Shown here: piece after piece, positions 46,463 to 55,464 of the stretch
How the letters are laid out: each line of letters begins with the position of its first letter
Position numbering within the stretch: the first letter of the stretch is position 1
NCBI GenBank assembly: GCA_025059995.1
Contig: JANXCF010000003.1
Coordinates: 356,001 to 420,000 of the forward strand
Source: Leptospiraceae bacterium
GTDB taxonomy: Bacteria > Spirochaetota > Leptospiria > Leptospirales > Leptonemataceae
Length of the DNA stretch: 64,000 nt
Reading direction: 5' to 3'
Position numbers and translations under genes: made by a program
Notes under the pieces: generated by a model
The model's input: only the letters and a program-made list of their open reading frames with translations
Told to the model about the DNA's origin: nothing
The model's database searches: none

Positions 46463-49033
46463 ATTAATTTTAGTTTCACCAATGTAGTTGCCTTGCAAAT
46501 AATCAATGTCAAGTCGATTTACCGCTTCATAAATAGAAGAGTTCTCTACATATTCTGCTATGGTTTTGATATTCAAAATCTTCGACATTTTAATTACGCT
46601 TTCAATAAAAACTTTGTCAACATCATTATTAACCATGGTTCGAATAAAGTTTCCTTCGATCTTGATAAAATCTAAAGGAATTTCTTTGATATAGAGATAG
46701 CTGGAAAAACCACTTCCAAAATCATCAATAGCAAAGCGAACTTTGAATCTTTTTAATTCTGTGATAAACTCACGAAGTTTGTCTAAATCTTTGATAGCTT
46801 CTCGTTCTGTGATTTCGAAAACGATTTTTGATGCATCATAAGGACGAATGATCTCTTTTATCGTCTGTAAGTATTCTGGCACCAATAATGATTTCGGGGA
46901 AATATTTAAAAAGAATTCATAGGGTAAAGATAAATACTTCTTTGCTATCTGTTCTAACAAAATCAAATCCAATTCATAAATAAGCCCTAAGTTCTCTGCA
47001 ATGGGAATGAATTGATTGGCAGTATAAATTTGCCCTTCATCTTGCAATCTCATTAAGACTTCATAGCCTATGACTTTCCTACTATTTTTGTCCACGATGG
47101 GTTGAAATACGGGAAAAACGTTTTGTTTTTGATGTTTAACAGTATGAAATAGTATCTTTGTAATATGTCTTCTTCTAGTTTGTACATCGTCTGAAATAGA
47201 AGTGGTTAAAAACTTATATCGGTTCTTTCCTTCTTCTTTAGCTTTGAACATGATTTCGTCAGCTATAATAAATAATTCTTTTGCTGTATAGCCATTATCA
47301 GGAAAAATCGAAATTCCAATTGATACTTGTAGTGTGATTGTTTCTTGGGACCCGATAGTTCCAACAGGATAAGCAAATTTACTTAATCTATCATAAAATC
47401 TCTTCATAATAGATTCCAAAAAATCCTTACTAACATAAGGTAAAATTACCACAAATTCATCGCCACCATAACGAGCTACGATATCTTCTTTACGAAATGT
47501 TTCTCGTATCAACTTCGCCAATTCTTTTAATACTTTATCTCCTACTTCATGTCCATAAGTATCATTAACATACTTAAAATTATCAACATCAATCATTAGC
47601 AATCCGAAAGGATAGTTATGGCGTTTGGCTCTTTCTACTTCGTAGTTCAAAAGATCCCAAAAAACCCTTTGATTATAAAGTTCCGTTAATGGATCTCTTG
47701 TGGCATAATACTCTAATTCTTTTGTATAGATATTGATGGCTTTAATAGAACCAATGATATTGATCATGGTAGCAAGTAAGCTTTCAACAGCTAACTTTTT
47801 GATTTCATCTTCTTGGAAAGATAGATCAATTCCAATCCCAACAATACCACCCACCAAAGGTCGATCAATCAATAGAGATTTCGTGATTGTCACTAAATCT
47901 GAAAGTTTTAAATCCTTTATTTCTATTCTTTTTTGATAGGGTAATTCTTCATAAGAAAAAAAGATTTTCATTTGTTCGTTAAAGATCGTAGATTTATTTG
48001 CAATTTGCAATTTTATATTTTTTTCTATTTCTTTTTTTACTTCATCATCAGGTTGCATGAAGTTAAATTTATGAAATACATACACTATAAGGTGTGTTTC
48101 TGATTCCTTAAAGACTACGTAGAAAAAATAAAAATTGATAATCGAACTTATATTCACCAAAATCTTTTTTACATAATCAACCCAATCCTTTATCGCATCG
48201 GAGGTAATAATGAACTTTTCTAAGATCTGCATTTCCGTTATTAAAATCTCTCTATCAATTGAAATTGACCGAATTTTATTTAAAATCCTGATAAACTCAT
48301 TTTTGAGTAAATTCAGCTCTACGAAAAAAAGATTCAAGGATACGAGTTTTTTTGTTGGAACGTCTGAAAGAGTACGTATGTCTTTAGCAATTCTTTTTAA
48401 GTTCTGAATCCCCCTTTGAATGAAATAAACAATCAACAACGAAACAAACAAAGAACCTATAACAGGAATAGATAAAAGATAAAAGAAAGTCTGATTCATT
48501 TGATTTTTAAATTCATTTAATTTCTCTGAGACATCATTCTCAACAATTACAATTCCTAATACGTCATCAGGCTTTACTCTATGGCATTGTAAACAAGTGG
48601 CTTCAGCTTTTAAGGGTTTGGCAAAATAAAAAGTGTCGTCATTGTTTTTGATGACTTCGTTTTTTTCTTTTAATACACTTTTAATGAGTTCTTCTCTTTC
48701 TTTGGATGGTCCGAAATCAAAGGAGATTGTTCCAAATTGCTCATCTACCAAGGATGAACGATAAATAAAAATTTTTTCTTTCGAGGTTAGATTTTTTTGC
48801 TTAAGGTTATGTAAAAAATTGATGAGCTCTTCTTTGGTCCAACCTCGACTCATGATTTGATACATTGAATCAAAGGTCCGTAAAGAAATTTGTCTTAGAT
48901 ATTCAGCTTGTTGTTCCTGATAAAAGTTCTCAAAAATATGAACTATACTCACATATAACAAGATAAAGACAACAATCGCACTTACAACACCCACTGAAAC
49001 AATAAAATAGGACAATCTCAAATTCAAACGCAT
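46454..49033 (-). CDS. Membrane GGDEF-EAL protein with haem-type periplasmic sensor
   Basis: An 859-residue membrane sensor. A first membrane helix, a periplasmic domain (~35-175) of the DUF3365/Tll0287 type with a c-type haem motif CLQCH at its end, and a second helix (FYLLSIPVIGSLFVSLLIVYF) come first. A long GAF-like helical cytoplasmic region follows, then GGDEF and EAL domains. The cyclase site is intact (GGDEF), with RKED five residues before it as the inhibitory site. The EAL domain is also intact (YEVLMRL, FEITERE, DDFGSGFSSY, IKIEG). Redox or gas sensing through haem is inferred. Confidence 0.9.
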   Translation of the reverse strand: MRLNLRLSYFIVSVGVVSAIVVFILLYVSIVHIFENFYQEQQAEYLRQISLRTFDSMYQIMSRGWTKEELINFLHNLKQKNLTSKEKIFIYRSSLVDEQFGTISFDFGPSKEREELIKSVLKEKNEVIKNNDDTFYFAKPLKAEATCLQCHRVKPDDVLGIVIVENDVSEKLNEFKNQMNQTFFYLLSIPVIGSLFVSLLIVYFIQRGIQNLKRIAKDIRTLSDVPTKKLVSLNLFFVELNLLKNEFIRILNKIRSISIDREILITEMQILEKFIITSDAIKDWVDYVKKILVNISSIINFYFFYVVFKESETHLIVYVFHKFNFMQPDDEVKKEIEKNIKLQIANKSTIFNEQMKIFFSYEELPYQKRIEIKDLKLSDLVTITKSLLIDRPLVGGIVGIGIDLSFQEDEIKKLAVESLLATMINIIGSIKAINIYTKELEYYATRDPLTELYNQRVFWDLLNYEVERAKRHNYPFGLLMIDVDNFKYVNDTYGHEVGDKVLKELAKLIRETFRKEDIVARYGGDEFVVILPYVSKDFLESIMKRFYDRLSKFAYPVGTIGSQETITLQVSIGISIFPDNGYTAKELFIIADEIMFKAKEEGKNRYKFLTTSISDDVQTRRRHITKILFHTVKHQKQNVFPVFQPIVDKNSRKVIGYEVLMRLQDEGQIYTANQFIPIAENLGLIYELDLILLEQIAKKYLSLPYEFFLNISPKSLLVPEYLQTIKEIIRPYDASKIVFEITEREAIKDLDKLREFITELKRFKVRFAIDDFGSGFSSYLYIKEIPLDFIKIEGNFIRTMVNNDVDKVFIESVIKMSKILNIKTIAEYVENSSIYEAVNRLDIDYLQGNYIGETKINLI

Positions 49034-49128
49034 AGCTCTTTTTTAACTATTTTCGATTAAATCCTTAATACCTATAATGCAAATACAAATTCACTTGACT
49101 ATATATTTTTCATTAAGATTAAGAGAAC

Positions 49129-49497
49129 ATGAAAACAAACCAATTTTTAAGACTACTTATTATTTTTTTCGCTACTTCTTTGTTTTCACAAAACATAGAT
49201 ACAAATTTAAAAACCGAAATTCAAAAACTCCTCCAACTTGGGGCTATTGTGATTGATGTAAGAACCCCCGAGGAATATCAAGTCGCTCATTACAAAGGCT
49301 CTCTGAATATTCCCTATGATGTGATAGAAACAAAAATCAATGAGCTATCAAAATACAAAGATAAACCCATCATTCTCTATTGTAGAAGTGGAAGAAGGTC
49401 TGGCATTGCAAAATCCATTTTAGAAAGACATGGTTTTAAAAAAGTCATCAATGGAGTCAATTTAAGTAATTTCCCCGAAAGTAATGTGGTTAGATAA
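49129..49497 (+). CDS. Secreted rhodanese-like protein
   Basis: A 122-residue single-domain rhodanese with a signal peptide (FLRLLIIFFATSLFSQ). VIDVRTPEEYQVAHYKGSLNIPYD and the catalytic loop ILYCRSGRRSG with its Cys are intact. It may move sulfane sulfur in the periplasm; the acceptor is unknown. It has no Shine-Dalgarno sequence and a TTGACT box 34 nt before the ATG. It abuts convergent rpoN with no gap. Confidence 0.88.
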   Translation: MKTNQFLRLLIIFFATSLFSQNIDTNLKTEIQKLLQLGAIVIDVRTPEEYQVAHYKGSLNIPYDVIETKINELSKYKDKPIILYCRSGRRSGIAKSILERHGFKKVINGVNLSNFPESNVVR

Positions 49498-50847
49498 TTA
49501 GATTTTCACTCTTTGATTCGCTGGAGGAAGATTTAATTCTTTTCGGTATTTTGTGACGGTTCTTCGGGCAATTCTTATCCCTTTTCGAAGAAGTAGCTCG
49601 GCAATTTCTTTGTCTTTAAGTGGGATTTGTTTATCTTCATTTTGTATGATTTCTTTTATATACTCTTTTACTTTATCGACGCTGATGGGATGATCGCGAT
49701 GAAGTTGCTTTAGCCCTCTCTTAAAGAACGATTTTAGTTCGAAGACCCCTTGTTTCGTATAAATGTATTTATTCGTTGTAACACGAGACACAGTCGATTC
49801 ATGGATATTCAGTTTTTCTGCAATATCTTTTAATTTTAAAGGTCGAAGATTACTTCCTGTTAAAATGAATTCTTTTTGGTGTTCCACGATGGATTGGGCA
49901 ACTTTTAGTAAAGTCTGATTTCGTTGTTCGATCGCATACATCAAAAATTGTGCTTGATGGAATTTCTTTCTTAACTCTTCTTTTTTTGATTTGTCGATCT
50001 GGGGGTCTTTTTGGAGTTGTTTATAGTATTCTTTTTGTAGTTCTATGTTTTGGTGAACCTTCTCGTTCAGAACCACATCCAATTTATAATCAATCACCTT
50101 TCCATCCTCAAAAATCGGCTCAGTAAACACATATACATCGGGTTCAATGTAAATGGTTTCGTCATTACTATATTCTCTTCCAGGGAAAGGATTTAATGTC
50201 CTCAGAAGGGAAAAAATTGCCTTTAATTTTTCATCACTATAACCTGTTTTTTGTTTGATGGTATTGAAGTCTTGGTTTTCTATTTCAGCTCTGAAATTTT
50301 GAAGTAAATAGATCGCTTCTTTTGCCTCTGGAACATTTCTTTGTTCCAATTGGAAAATCATCGATTCAAAAAAATCAAGAGCTCCACAACCTACAGGATC
50401 CAAAGAAGCAATTTTCTTTCGAAGTTGGAGTATCTCTTCTGAATTTAGCCCTAAGTGTGATAAAATCGATTCAGGATTAATCGTCAAAAATCCATTTTTA
50501 TCTAATGAGGTAATCAAAATCCTTGCAGCTTCTTCTTCTTTTTCTGAGAGTTTGAGTTCGTTGAGTTGAGAAAGCAAATGAGAATACAAAGAAACTCCTT
50601 TTGCGGCTATATTCTCAATGGCTTTGTATTTTTTTTCCGTCGCTTCGTAATCGATAAAGCTATCAAAAAACCTCGGGATGTAGTTTCTTTTTTTTACTTT
50701 TAGAAATGGGTTGGTTTTTGCTTCTTCTTCTAATCTCTGTAAAAGTTCCTCTTGAGAGTATAGTAAAAGTTCAATGGATTGTTTGAGGGTTTGGGTTAAG
50801 ATTAATTTTTGGATTTGTTTTTGTTCTAATCTTTGTCGAAGACTCAT
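49498..50847 (-). CDS. rpoN: RNA polymerase sigma-54 factor
   Basis: A 449-residue alternative sigma factor recognising -24/-12 promoters, which needs an AAA+ activator. Region I is Gln/Leu-rich ([20 protein letters not shown]). The core-binding region includes [10 protein letters not shown] and [10 protein letters not shown]. The helix-turn-helix is [23 protein letters not shown], and the RpoN box near the C-terminus reads ARRTVTKYR. It is the last gene of the lpt run and overlaps lptB by 4 bp. I saw no bacterial enhancer-binding protein in the window. Confidence 0.96.
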   Translation of the reverse strand: MSLRQRLEQKQIQKLILTQTLKQSIELLLYSQEELLQRLEEEAKTNPFLKVKKRNYIPRFFDSFIDYEATEKKYKAIENIAAKGVSLYSHLLSQLNELKLSEKEEEAARILITSLDKNGFLTINPESILSHLGLNSEEILQLRKKIASLDPVGCGALDFFESMIFQLEQRNVPEAKEAIYLLQNFRAEIENQDFNTIKQKTGYSDEKLKAIFSLLRTLNPFPGREYSNDETIYIEPDVYVFTEPIFEDGKVIDYKLDVVLNEKVHQNIELQKEYYKQLQKDPQIDKSKKEELRKKFHQAQFLMYAIEQRNQTLLKVAQSIVEHQKEFILTGSNLRPLKLKDIAEKLNIHESTVSRVTTNKYIYTKQGVFELKSFFKRGLKQLHRDHPISVDKVKEYIKEIIQNEDKQIPLKDKEIAELLLRKGIRIARRTVTKYRKELNLPPANQRVKI

Positions 50848-51581
50848 AAAGTAAAATCCTCTCCTAAATATATGGCTTTGATTTGAGGGTCATTGATCAA
50901 TTCTTGAGGCTTTCCTGATTTCAGGATTTGCCCCGCATAGAGGATATATGATCGATCGGTGATTTTTAGGGTTTCTCGCACATTATGATCTGTGATAAGA
51001 ATACCTAAACCCCGCTCCTTGAGATGAAAAATCAAATTTTGAATATCCTTTACAGCAAGGGGATCTACACCAGCAAAGGGTTCATCCAACAAAATAAAAT
51101 TTGGATTGGTCGAAAGAGCTCGTGCAATCTCACATCTTCGTCTTTCTCCCCCTGATAAAGTATAACCTTTTTGATTCTGAACCTTCTCGAGGTGAAGTTC
51201 TTCAATGAGTTCATCCGTTTTCTTTTTGATGTAGTTTCGATCCTTCGTCCACATTTCTAATACAGCTTCAATGTTTTCCCGAACTGTAAGTTTTCTAAAG
51301 ATTGATGGTTCCTGCGCTAAATAGCCAATGCCTTCTCGAGCTCTTTTATACATGGGAAGGTCTGTTATATCTTGTTCGTTGATATAAACACGTCCCGAGT
51401 CAGGTTTGATCAACCCAACCACCATATAAAAGGTAGTGGTTTTTCCGGCACCATTGGGACCAAGAAGTCCTACAATCTCTCTTTGTTGAATAAAGAAAGA
51501 GACTTCATCGACCACTTTTCTTCGATGATAAATTTTCACTAATTTTTCCATTCGTAAGATTTTTTCGTTTTCAATCCCCAT
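50844..51581 (-). CDS. lptB: LPS export ABC transporter ATPase
   Basis: Cytoplasmic ATPase that powers LPS extraction by LptFG. The 245-residue protein has Walker [16 protein letters not shown], the Q-loop [14 protein letters not shown], signature [15 protein letters not shown], Walker [16 protein letters not shown] and the H-loop [10 protein letters not shown]. The family-typical [10 protein letters not shown] is present. It sits between lptA and rpoN, an arrangement common in diderm bacteria. Confidence 0.95.
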   Translation of the reverse strand: MGIENEKILRMEKLVKIYHRRKVVDEVSFFIQQREIVGLLGPNGAGKTTTFYMVVGLIKPDSGRVYINEQDITDLPMYKRAREGIGYLAQEPSIFRKLTVRENIEAVLEMWTKDRNYIKKKTDELIEELHLEKVQNQKGYTLSGGERRRCEIARALSTNPNFILLDEPFAGVDPLAVKDIQNLIFHLKERGLGILITDHNVRETLKITDRSYILYAGQILKSGKPQELINDPQIKAIYLGEDFTL

Positions 51582-51584
51582 AGT

Positions 51585-52964
51585 TCAATCAATCTTTATT
51601 TTTAATTCCCTTTCAAACTTGATTTCATCTTTATATACATAAATCACTTTGGATTGAAGTTCAGAGTCTTTTCTTTTTAAGATGGGATTTCCTAACATGA
51701 TGAGTTTTTCTTCTTCTTCGTGATACTCAGCAAACTCCGAAAAAGCCTCTTCTTCTTTTCGTTTAAAGTGAACGTTCCCTTTGGCAACAAGACGTTTTTT
51801 TTCGATGTCGTATTCTATCTCTTGAGCATGTAATTCATCTTTGATGGTTTTCATGTCTTCTTCGTAGCGAATTAGTTTGGGTTTATTTCGAAGCATCAAG
51901 AGTTTCTTTTCCAAATCATAAAGCATATAGTTTGCTTCTAAAGAAAAACGTTCTTTTTTGTCTTCGATCAAAACTCTTTTTTGGGACTCGATCCTCTGGA
52001 TGTTTCTTCCGTATAAAAGAAATTCTTCACCCAACAAAGACTTGGTTTTAGAAACCATTCGTACGTTTCCTTGAATGATTCCTTGTGGTTGATTTTCTTT
52101 TGACTTTAAAAAATACTCAATGGCATCTGCCTGAATGAGCATGATTTCTTTTTCTTCTTCTGAGTTTTCTTGTTTTTGATTTTTTTCGTTTGGTTTTTTT
52201 TCTGTTTGAGGAGTTTCTAATTTCGTAAGACCAAAAGGATTTTTATCAATAATGATTTTTTGTTCTTCGCTCAAAAAACGAATCTCATCCGAAGTAAAAT
52301 AAAAATCTTCAGAAATCAACACTGGCTTTTCCCGAATAAAAAATGTTTTCTGATCATCATAATAAACTCCTTCTCCACTAAATAACACCCAATCATCCCC
52401 ATAAAAATATACATATTCTTTGAATCGGATTGTCTTTTCTGCAAAATTTCGATAGATTTCTTTTGTGGCAACTTTGATGGTTTCTTTTCCACTTTTTAGC
52501 TCTAAGTAGGGAGATTGAGAAATACTCACGTACTCTTCATTTCGGTTATAAACACCTTTCGAAGCATATAAGTATATGCCTTGTTCTTTTTCGGATACCA
52601 CCAATCTTCCTTCAATCACTGCATTTTGATCGGGATCGATTGTGATGATGGGTGCTTGGATGATGGCTTTTTCGTGCTGGATAGTGGCATTGCCTTTTAA
52701 TTGAAGTTCATAATCTTCTTTGCCTTTCCATTGGATTTTTCTTCGTATCAGTTCCTCAGCATAATAATTTGTGATCACAAGTTTTCGTTTCTTGGTGGGT
52801 TCTTTTTTTTGTATCCAATTTCTGGGATCTCTTTCATCAAGAGTATCAAAACTCAAAGGAGCATAAGAATAGTCATTTTTTTTCCATTGGAGCTCTGGAA
52901 GCATCCTACAAGAACCTAAACTCCACGACACAAAAACCAACAAAAAAATAAAATAAACCTTCAT
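51585..52964 (-). CDS. lptA: LptA/OstA-like LPS transport protein, long and with a lipobox
   Basis: A 459-residue exported protein with repeated OstA-type beta strands (GNATIQHEKAIIQAPIITIDPDQNA, EADYMLYDLEK-like SLEANYMLYDLEKKLLMLRNKP, AKGNVHFKRKEEEAFSEFAEY). The N-terminal signal ends in LGSC, so it appears to be a lipoprotein. That is unusual: Escherichia LptA is a soluble ~185-residue protein. The extra length implies more beta-jellyroll turns, or a fusion of bridge segments. It overlaps lptC by 4 bp and lies 3 bp before lptB. Confidence 0.8.
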   Translation of the reverse strand: MKVYFIFLLVFVSWSLGSCRMLPELQWKKNDYSYAPLSFDTLDERDPRNWIQKKEPTKKRKLVITNYYAEELIRRKIQWKGKEDYELQLKGNATIQHEKAIIQAPIITIDPDQNAVIEGRLVVSEKEQGIYLYASKGVYNRNEEYVSISQSPYLELKSGKETIKVATKEIYRNFAEKTIRFKEYVYFYGDDWVLFSGEGVYYDDQKTFFIREKPVLISEDFYFTSDEIRFLSEEQKIIIDKNPFGLTKLETPQTEKKPNEKNQKQENSEEEKEIMLIQADAIEYFLKSKENQPQGIIQGNVRMVSKTKSLLGEEFLLYGRNIQRIESQKRVLIEDKKERFSLEANYMLYDLEKKLLMLRNKPKLIRYEEDMKTIKDELHAQEIEYDIEKKRLVAKGNVHFKRKEEEAFSEFAEYHEEEEKLIMLGNPILKRKDSELQSKVIYVYKDEIKFERELKIKID

Positions 52965-53482
52965 TGAAGATAAAAACCTCTTGGTTTCCTACAAATCTGA
53001 AGTTCTTGTTTTTTGTCGTAGAGCATGCCCCCTTGGCATATAGTTTCTAAATTCTTTCTTTTGATTTTGACTTCTTGGTTTGACTCTAAGTGTTCTTTTT
53101 CGAAATGATATTCGAGAAAACTTCCTTCGATCTGGATTTCGTGATCTCTATAGAAAGCATTTCCTTCGATCAATAAATAATTTTTCGTATAATCCAAGAC
53201 TGCTCGTTCTGATCTTGCTTCTGCTGGATGTGGTAAAAACTGAAGGAACTCAAACTCGTATAAAACGATTTTTTGATCTTTTGCTTCTTTTTCGTCTTGG
53301 TAAAGATAAGCTTCCTTGGCATTTAGTTTCCATTTTTTTTGACCAAAACCTTTGTATTCAATTCGCTCAAATTGGTAGATACGAACATTGGCAAAAGGTT
53401 CTCTTGTTTGTTCTTTCAAAACGGGATGCGAGTTCCTACAGTAAAAAAAAAGATAAAACAAAAAAAGAAAAACAAATTTCAT
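52961..53482 (-). CDS. lptC: LptC-like LPS export protein
   Basis: A 173-residue protein with an N-terminal hydrophobic segment ending in FFYC (either an anchor or a lipobox) and an LptC-like domain: KKWKLNAKEAYLYQDE, LYEFEFLQFLPH, LDYTKNYLLIEGNAFYRDHEIQIEG, LESNQEVKIKRKN. LptC links LptFG in the inner membrane to LptA. The call relies on this pattern plus position between kdsA and lptA. Confidence 0.75.
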   Translation of the reverse strand: MKFVFLFLFYLFFYCRNSHPVLKEQTREPFANVRIYQFERIEYKGFGQKKWKLNAKEAYLYQDEKEAKDQKIVLYEFEFLQFLPHPAEARSERAVLDYTKNYLLIEGNAFYRDHEIQIEGSFLEYHFEKEHLESNQEVKIKRKNLETICQGGMLYDKKQELQICRKPRGFYLQ

Positions 53483-53498
53483 AATTTCACTGGAATTT

Positions 53499-54362
53499 TC
53501 ATTGGGGTGCTTGAGTTTTTACGAGTCGATCGAGGTCATAGAGATGCTTTAAGAGTTCTTCTGCTTGATCCAAAGGAAACTGTGTTGCTGAGTCGGACCA
53601 TGCGTTTTGGGGATCAGGATGGATTTCCATGAAGATCCCTTCAATCCCAATCGATACGGCTGCTTTCAGTAAATAAGGAATCATCTCTCGATTCCCTCCA
53701 CTTTGGGTTCCAAAACCTCCTGGCTGTTGGGTGCTGTGCGTTCCATCAAATACAACAGGCAAATCAAAACCTTGCATGATGGGAATTGAGCGAGGATCAA
53801 ATACTAGATTGTTATAACCAAAGGATACGCCTCTTTCAGTGATGAGCATTTTTTGATTCCCCGTGCTATAAAATTTTTCTTTGATGGAAGAAACATCCCA
53901 TGGTGCCAGAAACTGCCCTTTTTTGACATTTACCCATTTTTGGGTTTTTGCACACTCGACGATCAAATCCGTTTGTCTAGACAAAAAAGCCGGCACTTGC
54001 AAAACATCCACCACTTCTGCTACAATGGGAACTTGATGGGTTTCGTGCACATCCGTCAAAACTGGAAGTTGAAACTCTGTTTTGATCCATTGCAAAATTT
54101 TCAAACCTTCTTCTAAGCCGGGTCCTCTTTTGCTTGTGATGGATGTTCGATTAGCTTTATCAAAGCTGGATTTGAAAACATAAAAAATCCCCAATTTTTC
54201 CGTGATGGTTTTTAATTTCTCGGCAACTCTTGCTAAAACGTCTTTAGTTTCAATCACACAAGGACCAGCAATCAAAAAAAATGGGTGATGAGCTCCAATC
54301 TTTATGTCGAAAAATTCTCGTTCTCTTGTTGTATTGATTATCTTTATTTTTTGAGTTACCAT
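53499..54362 (-). CDS. kdsA: KDO-8-phosphate synthase
   Basis: Condenses arabinose-5-phosphate with PEP to make KDO-8-P for the LPS core. The 287-residue TIM barrel shows FLIAGPCVIETKD, YVFKSSFDKANRTS, RGPGLEEGLKIL, LTDVHE, VDVLQVPAFLSRQTDL, VNVKKGQFLAPWD, FDGTHSTQQPG and GIFMEIHPDP. ATG 54362 follows the hisE stop at once; the frame from 54395 would overlap hisE. The gene shows that the organism makes KDO-containing LPS. Confidence 0.96.
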   Translation of the reverse strand: MVTQKIKIINTTREREFFDIKIGAHHPFFLIAGPCVIETKDVLARVAEKLKTITEKLGIFYVFKSSFDKANRTSITSKRGPGLEEGLKILQWIKTEFQLPVLTDVHETHQVPIVAEVVDVLQVPAFLSRQTDLIVECAKTQKWVNVKKGQFLAPWDVSSIKEKFYSTGNQKMLITERGVSFGYNNLVFDPRSIPIMQGFDLPVVFDGTHSTQQPGGFGTQSGGNREMIPYLLKAAVSIGIEGIFMEIHPDPQNAWSDSATQFPLDQAEELLKHLYDLDRLVKTQAPQ

Positions 54363-54363
54363 A

Positions 54364-54648
54364 TTATTTTTGCCTGTGTCTTCTTTTAAGTTCATTAATC
54401 ACATCATCAATCAAAATATCTTTTTCTACTAAGATCACCAACAAATGAAACCATAAGTCCGCAACCTCGTGGATGATTTCTTTTTTGTCACCTGATTTTA
54501 CGGCTAATAAAACCTCTCCAGCTTCTTCGATGATTTTCTTCAAGATCACATCTTCTCCTTCTTGAAATAGCCTTGCCGTATAAGAACCCTGAGGTAGTTC
54601 TTTTTTTCTTTTGATTAAGAATTCTTCTAATTCATATACAAATTCCAT
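54364..54648 (-). CDS. hisE: Phosphoribosyl-ATP pyrophosphatase
   Basis: Second step of histidine synthesis. The 94-residue all-helical protein has the MazG-like metal site KKIIEEAGEVLLA and HEVADLWFHLLV, plus SYTARLFQEGEDVILK. It is separate from hisI, which lies ~53 kb away at 677-1120. Shine-Dalgarno AAGGAG precedes the ATG. It sits between hisF and kdsA. Confidence 0.95.
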   Translation of the reverse strand: MEFVYELEEFLIKRKKELPQGSYTARLFQEGEDVILKKIIEEAGEVLLAVKSGDKKEIIHEVADLWFHLLVILVEKDILIDDVINELKRRHRQK

Positions 54649-54659
54649 ATAATACTCCT

Positions 54660-55421
54660 TTACAAACGAACCGGAATTTGGTGTTTTCTCATTTCTTCTT
54701 TTACTTCTTTTATTGTAAAGGTGCGAAAATGAAAAATGGAGGCAGCCAAGACAGCACTAGCCTTTCCTTGTAAAACAGCATCAACAAAATGATGGAGTTT
54801 TCCTGCACCTCCAGAGGCTATCACAGGAATGGTTGTAACTTCCACTACTTTTCTTAAAAGAGAAATATCATATCCATTTTGAGTTCCATCGGCATCCATA
54901 CTGGTTAATAAAATTTCACCAGCACCATGTTCTTCGGCTTTTTTCGCCCATTCGATGGCAGAAGCTCCCGTAGGTGTTCTGCCTCCATTGAGGTAAACTT
55001 CGTAATCATTCATTTCGGGATTCCACTTCGCATCGATGGCACAAATCACACATTGACTACCAAAGATTTTCGCTGACTCGTATAACAAATTAGGATTGAG
55101 GAATGCTGCTGTATTGATTGAAACCTTATCAGCACCACCCATCAAGATATTTTCCACATCATCTACGTTGCGAATCCCACCCCCCACAGAAAAAGGAATG
55201 AAGATATGCTCAGCGATTTGTTCTACGAGATGTCGAACAATCTTTCTTTTTTCTACACTTGCTGTGATGTCTAAAAATGTAATTTCATCAGCTCCCTGAT
55301 CCGCATAGAAAGTAGCATTCTCAACAGGATCACCCGCATCTACTAAATTTAAAAAATTCACTCCTTTTACTACCCGACCGTCTTTGATATCGAGACAGGG
55401 TATCACTCTCACAGCAAGCAC
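54660..55421 (-). CDS. hisF: Imidazole glycerol phosphate synthase, cyclase subunit
   Basis: Uses ammonia from HisH to make imidazole glycerol phosphate and AICAR. The 253-residue TIM barrel shows RVIPCLDIKDGRVVKGVNF with the catalytic Asp, FLDITAS, FSVGGGIRNVDD, SINTAAF, LLTSMDADGTQNGYD with the second Asp, and VIASGGAGKLHHF. First gene of hisF-hisE-kdsA-lptC-lptA-lptB-rpoN. Confidence 0.96.
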   Translation of the reverse strand: MLAVRVIPCLDIKDGRVVKGVNFLNLVDAGDPVENATFYADQGADEITFLDITASVEKRKIVRHLVEQIAEHIFIPFSVGGGIRNVDDVENILMGGADKVSINTAAFLNPNLLYESAKIFGSQCVICAIDAKWNPEMNDYEVYLNGGRTPTGASAIEWAKKAEEHGAGEILLTSMDADGTQNGYDISLLRKVVEVTTIPVIASGGAGKLHHFVDAVLQGKASAVLAASIFHFRTFTIKEVKEEMRKHQIPVRL

Positions 55422-55464
55422 ATAACCAAAAAATTTTCATGTATTGATAGGTAATCAATTTTTT

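Noticed and set aside
49498..55421. Search for sigma-54 promoters around rpoN
   Set aside because: No convincing TGGCAC-N5-TTGC element was found near rpoN or its neighbours.
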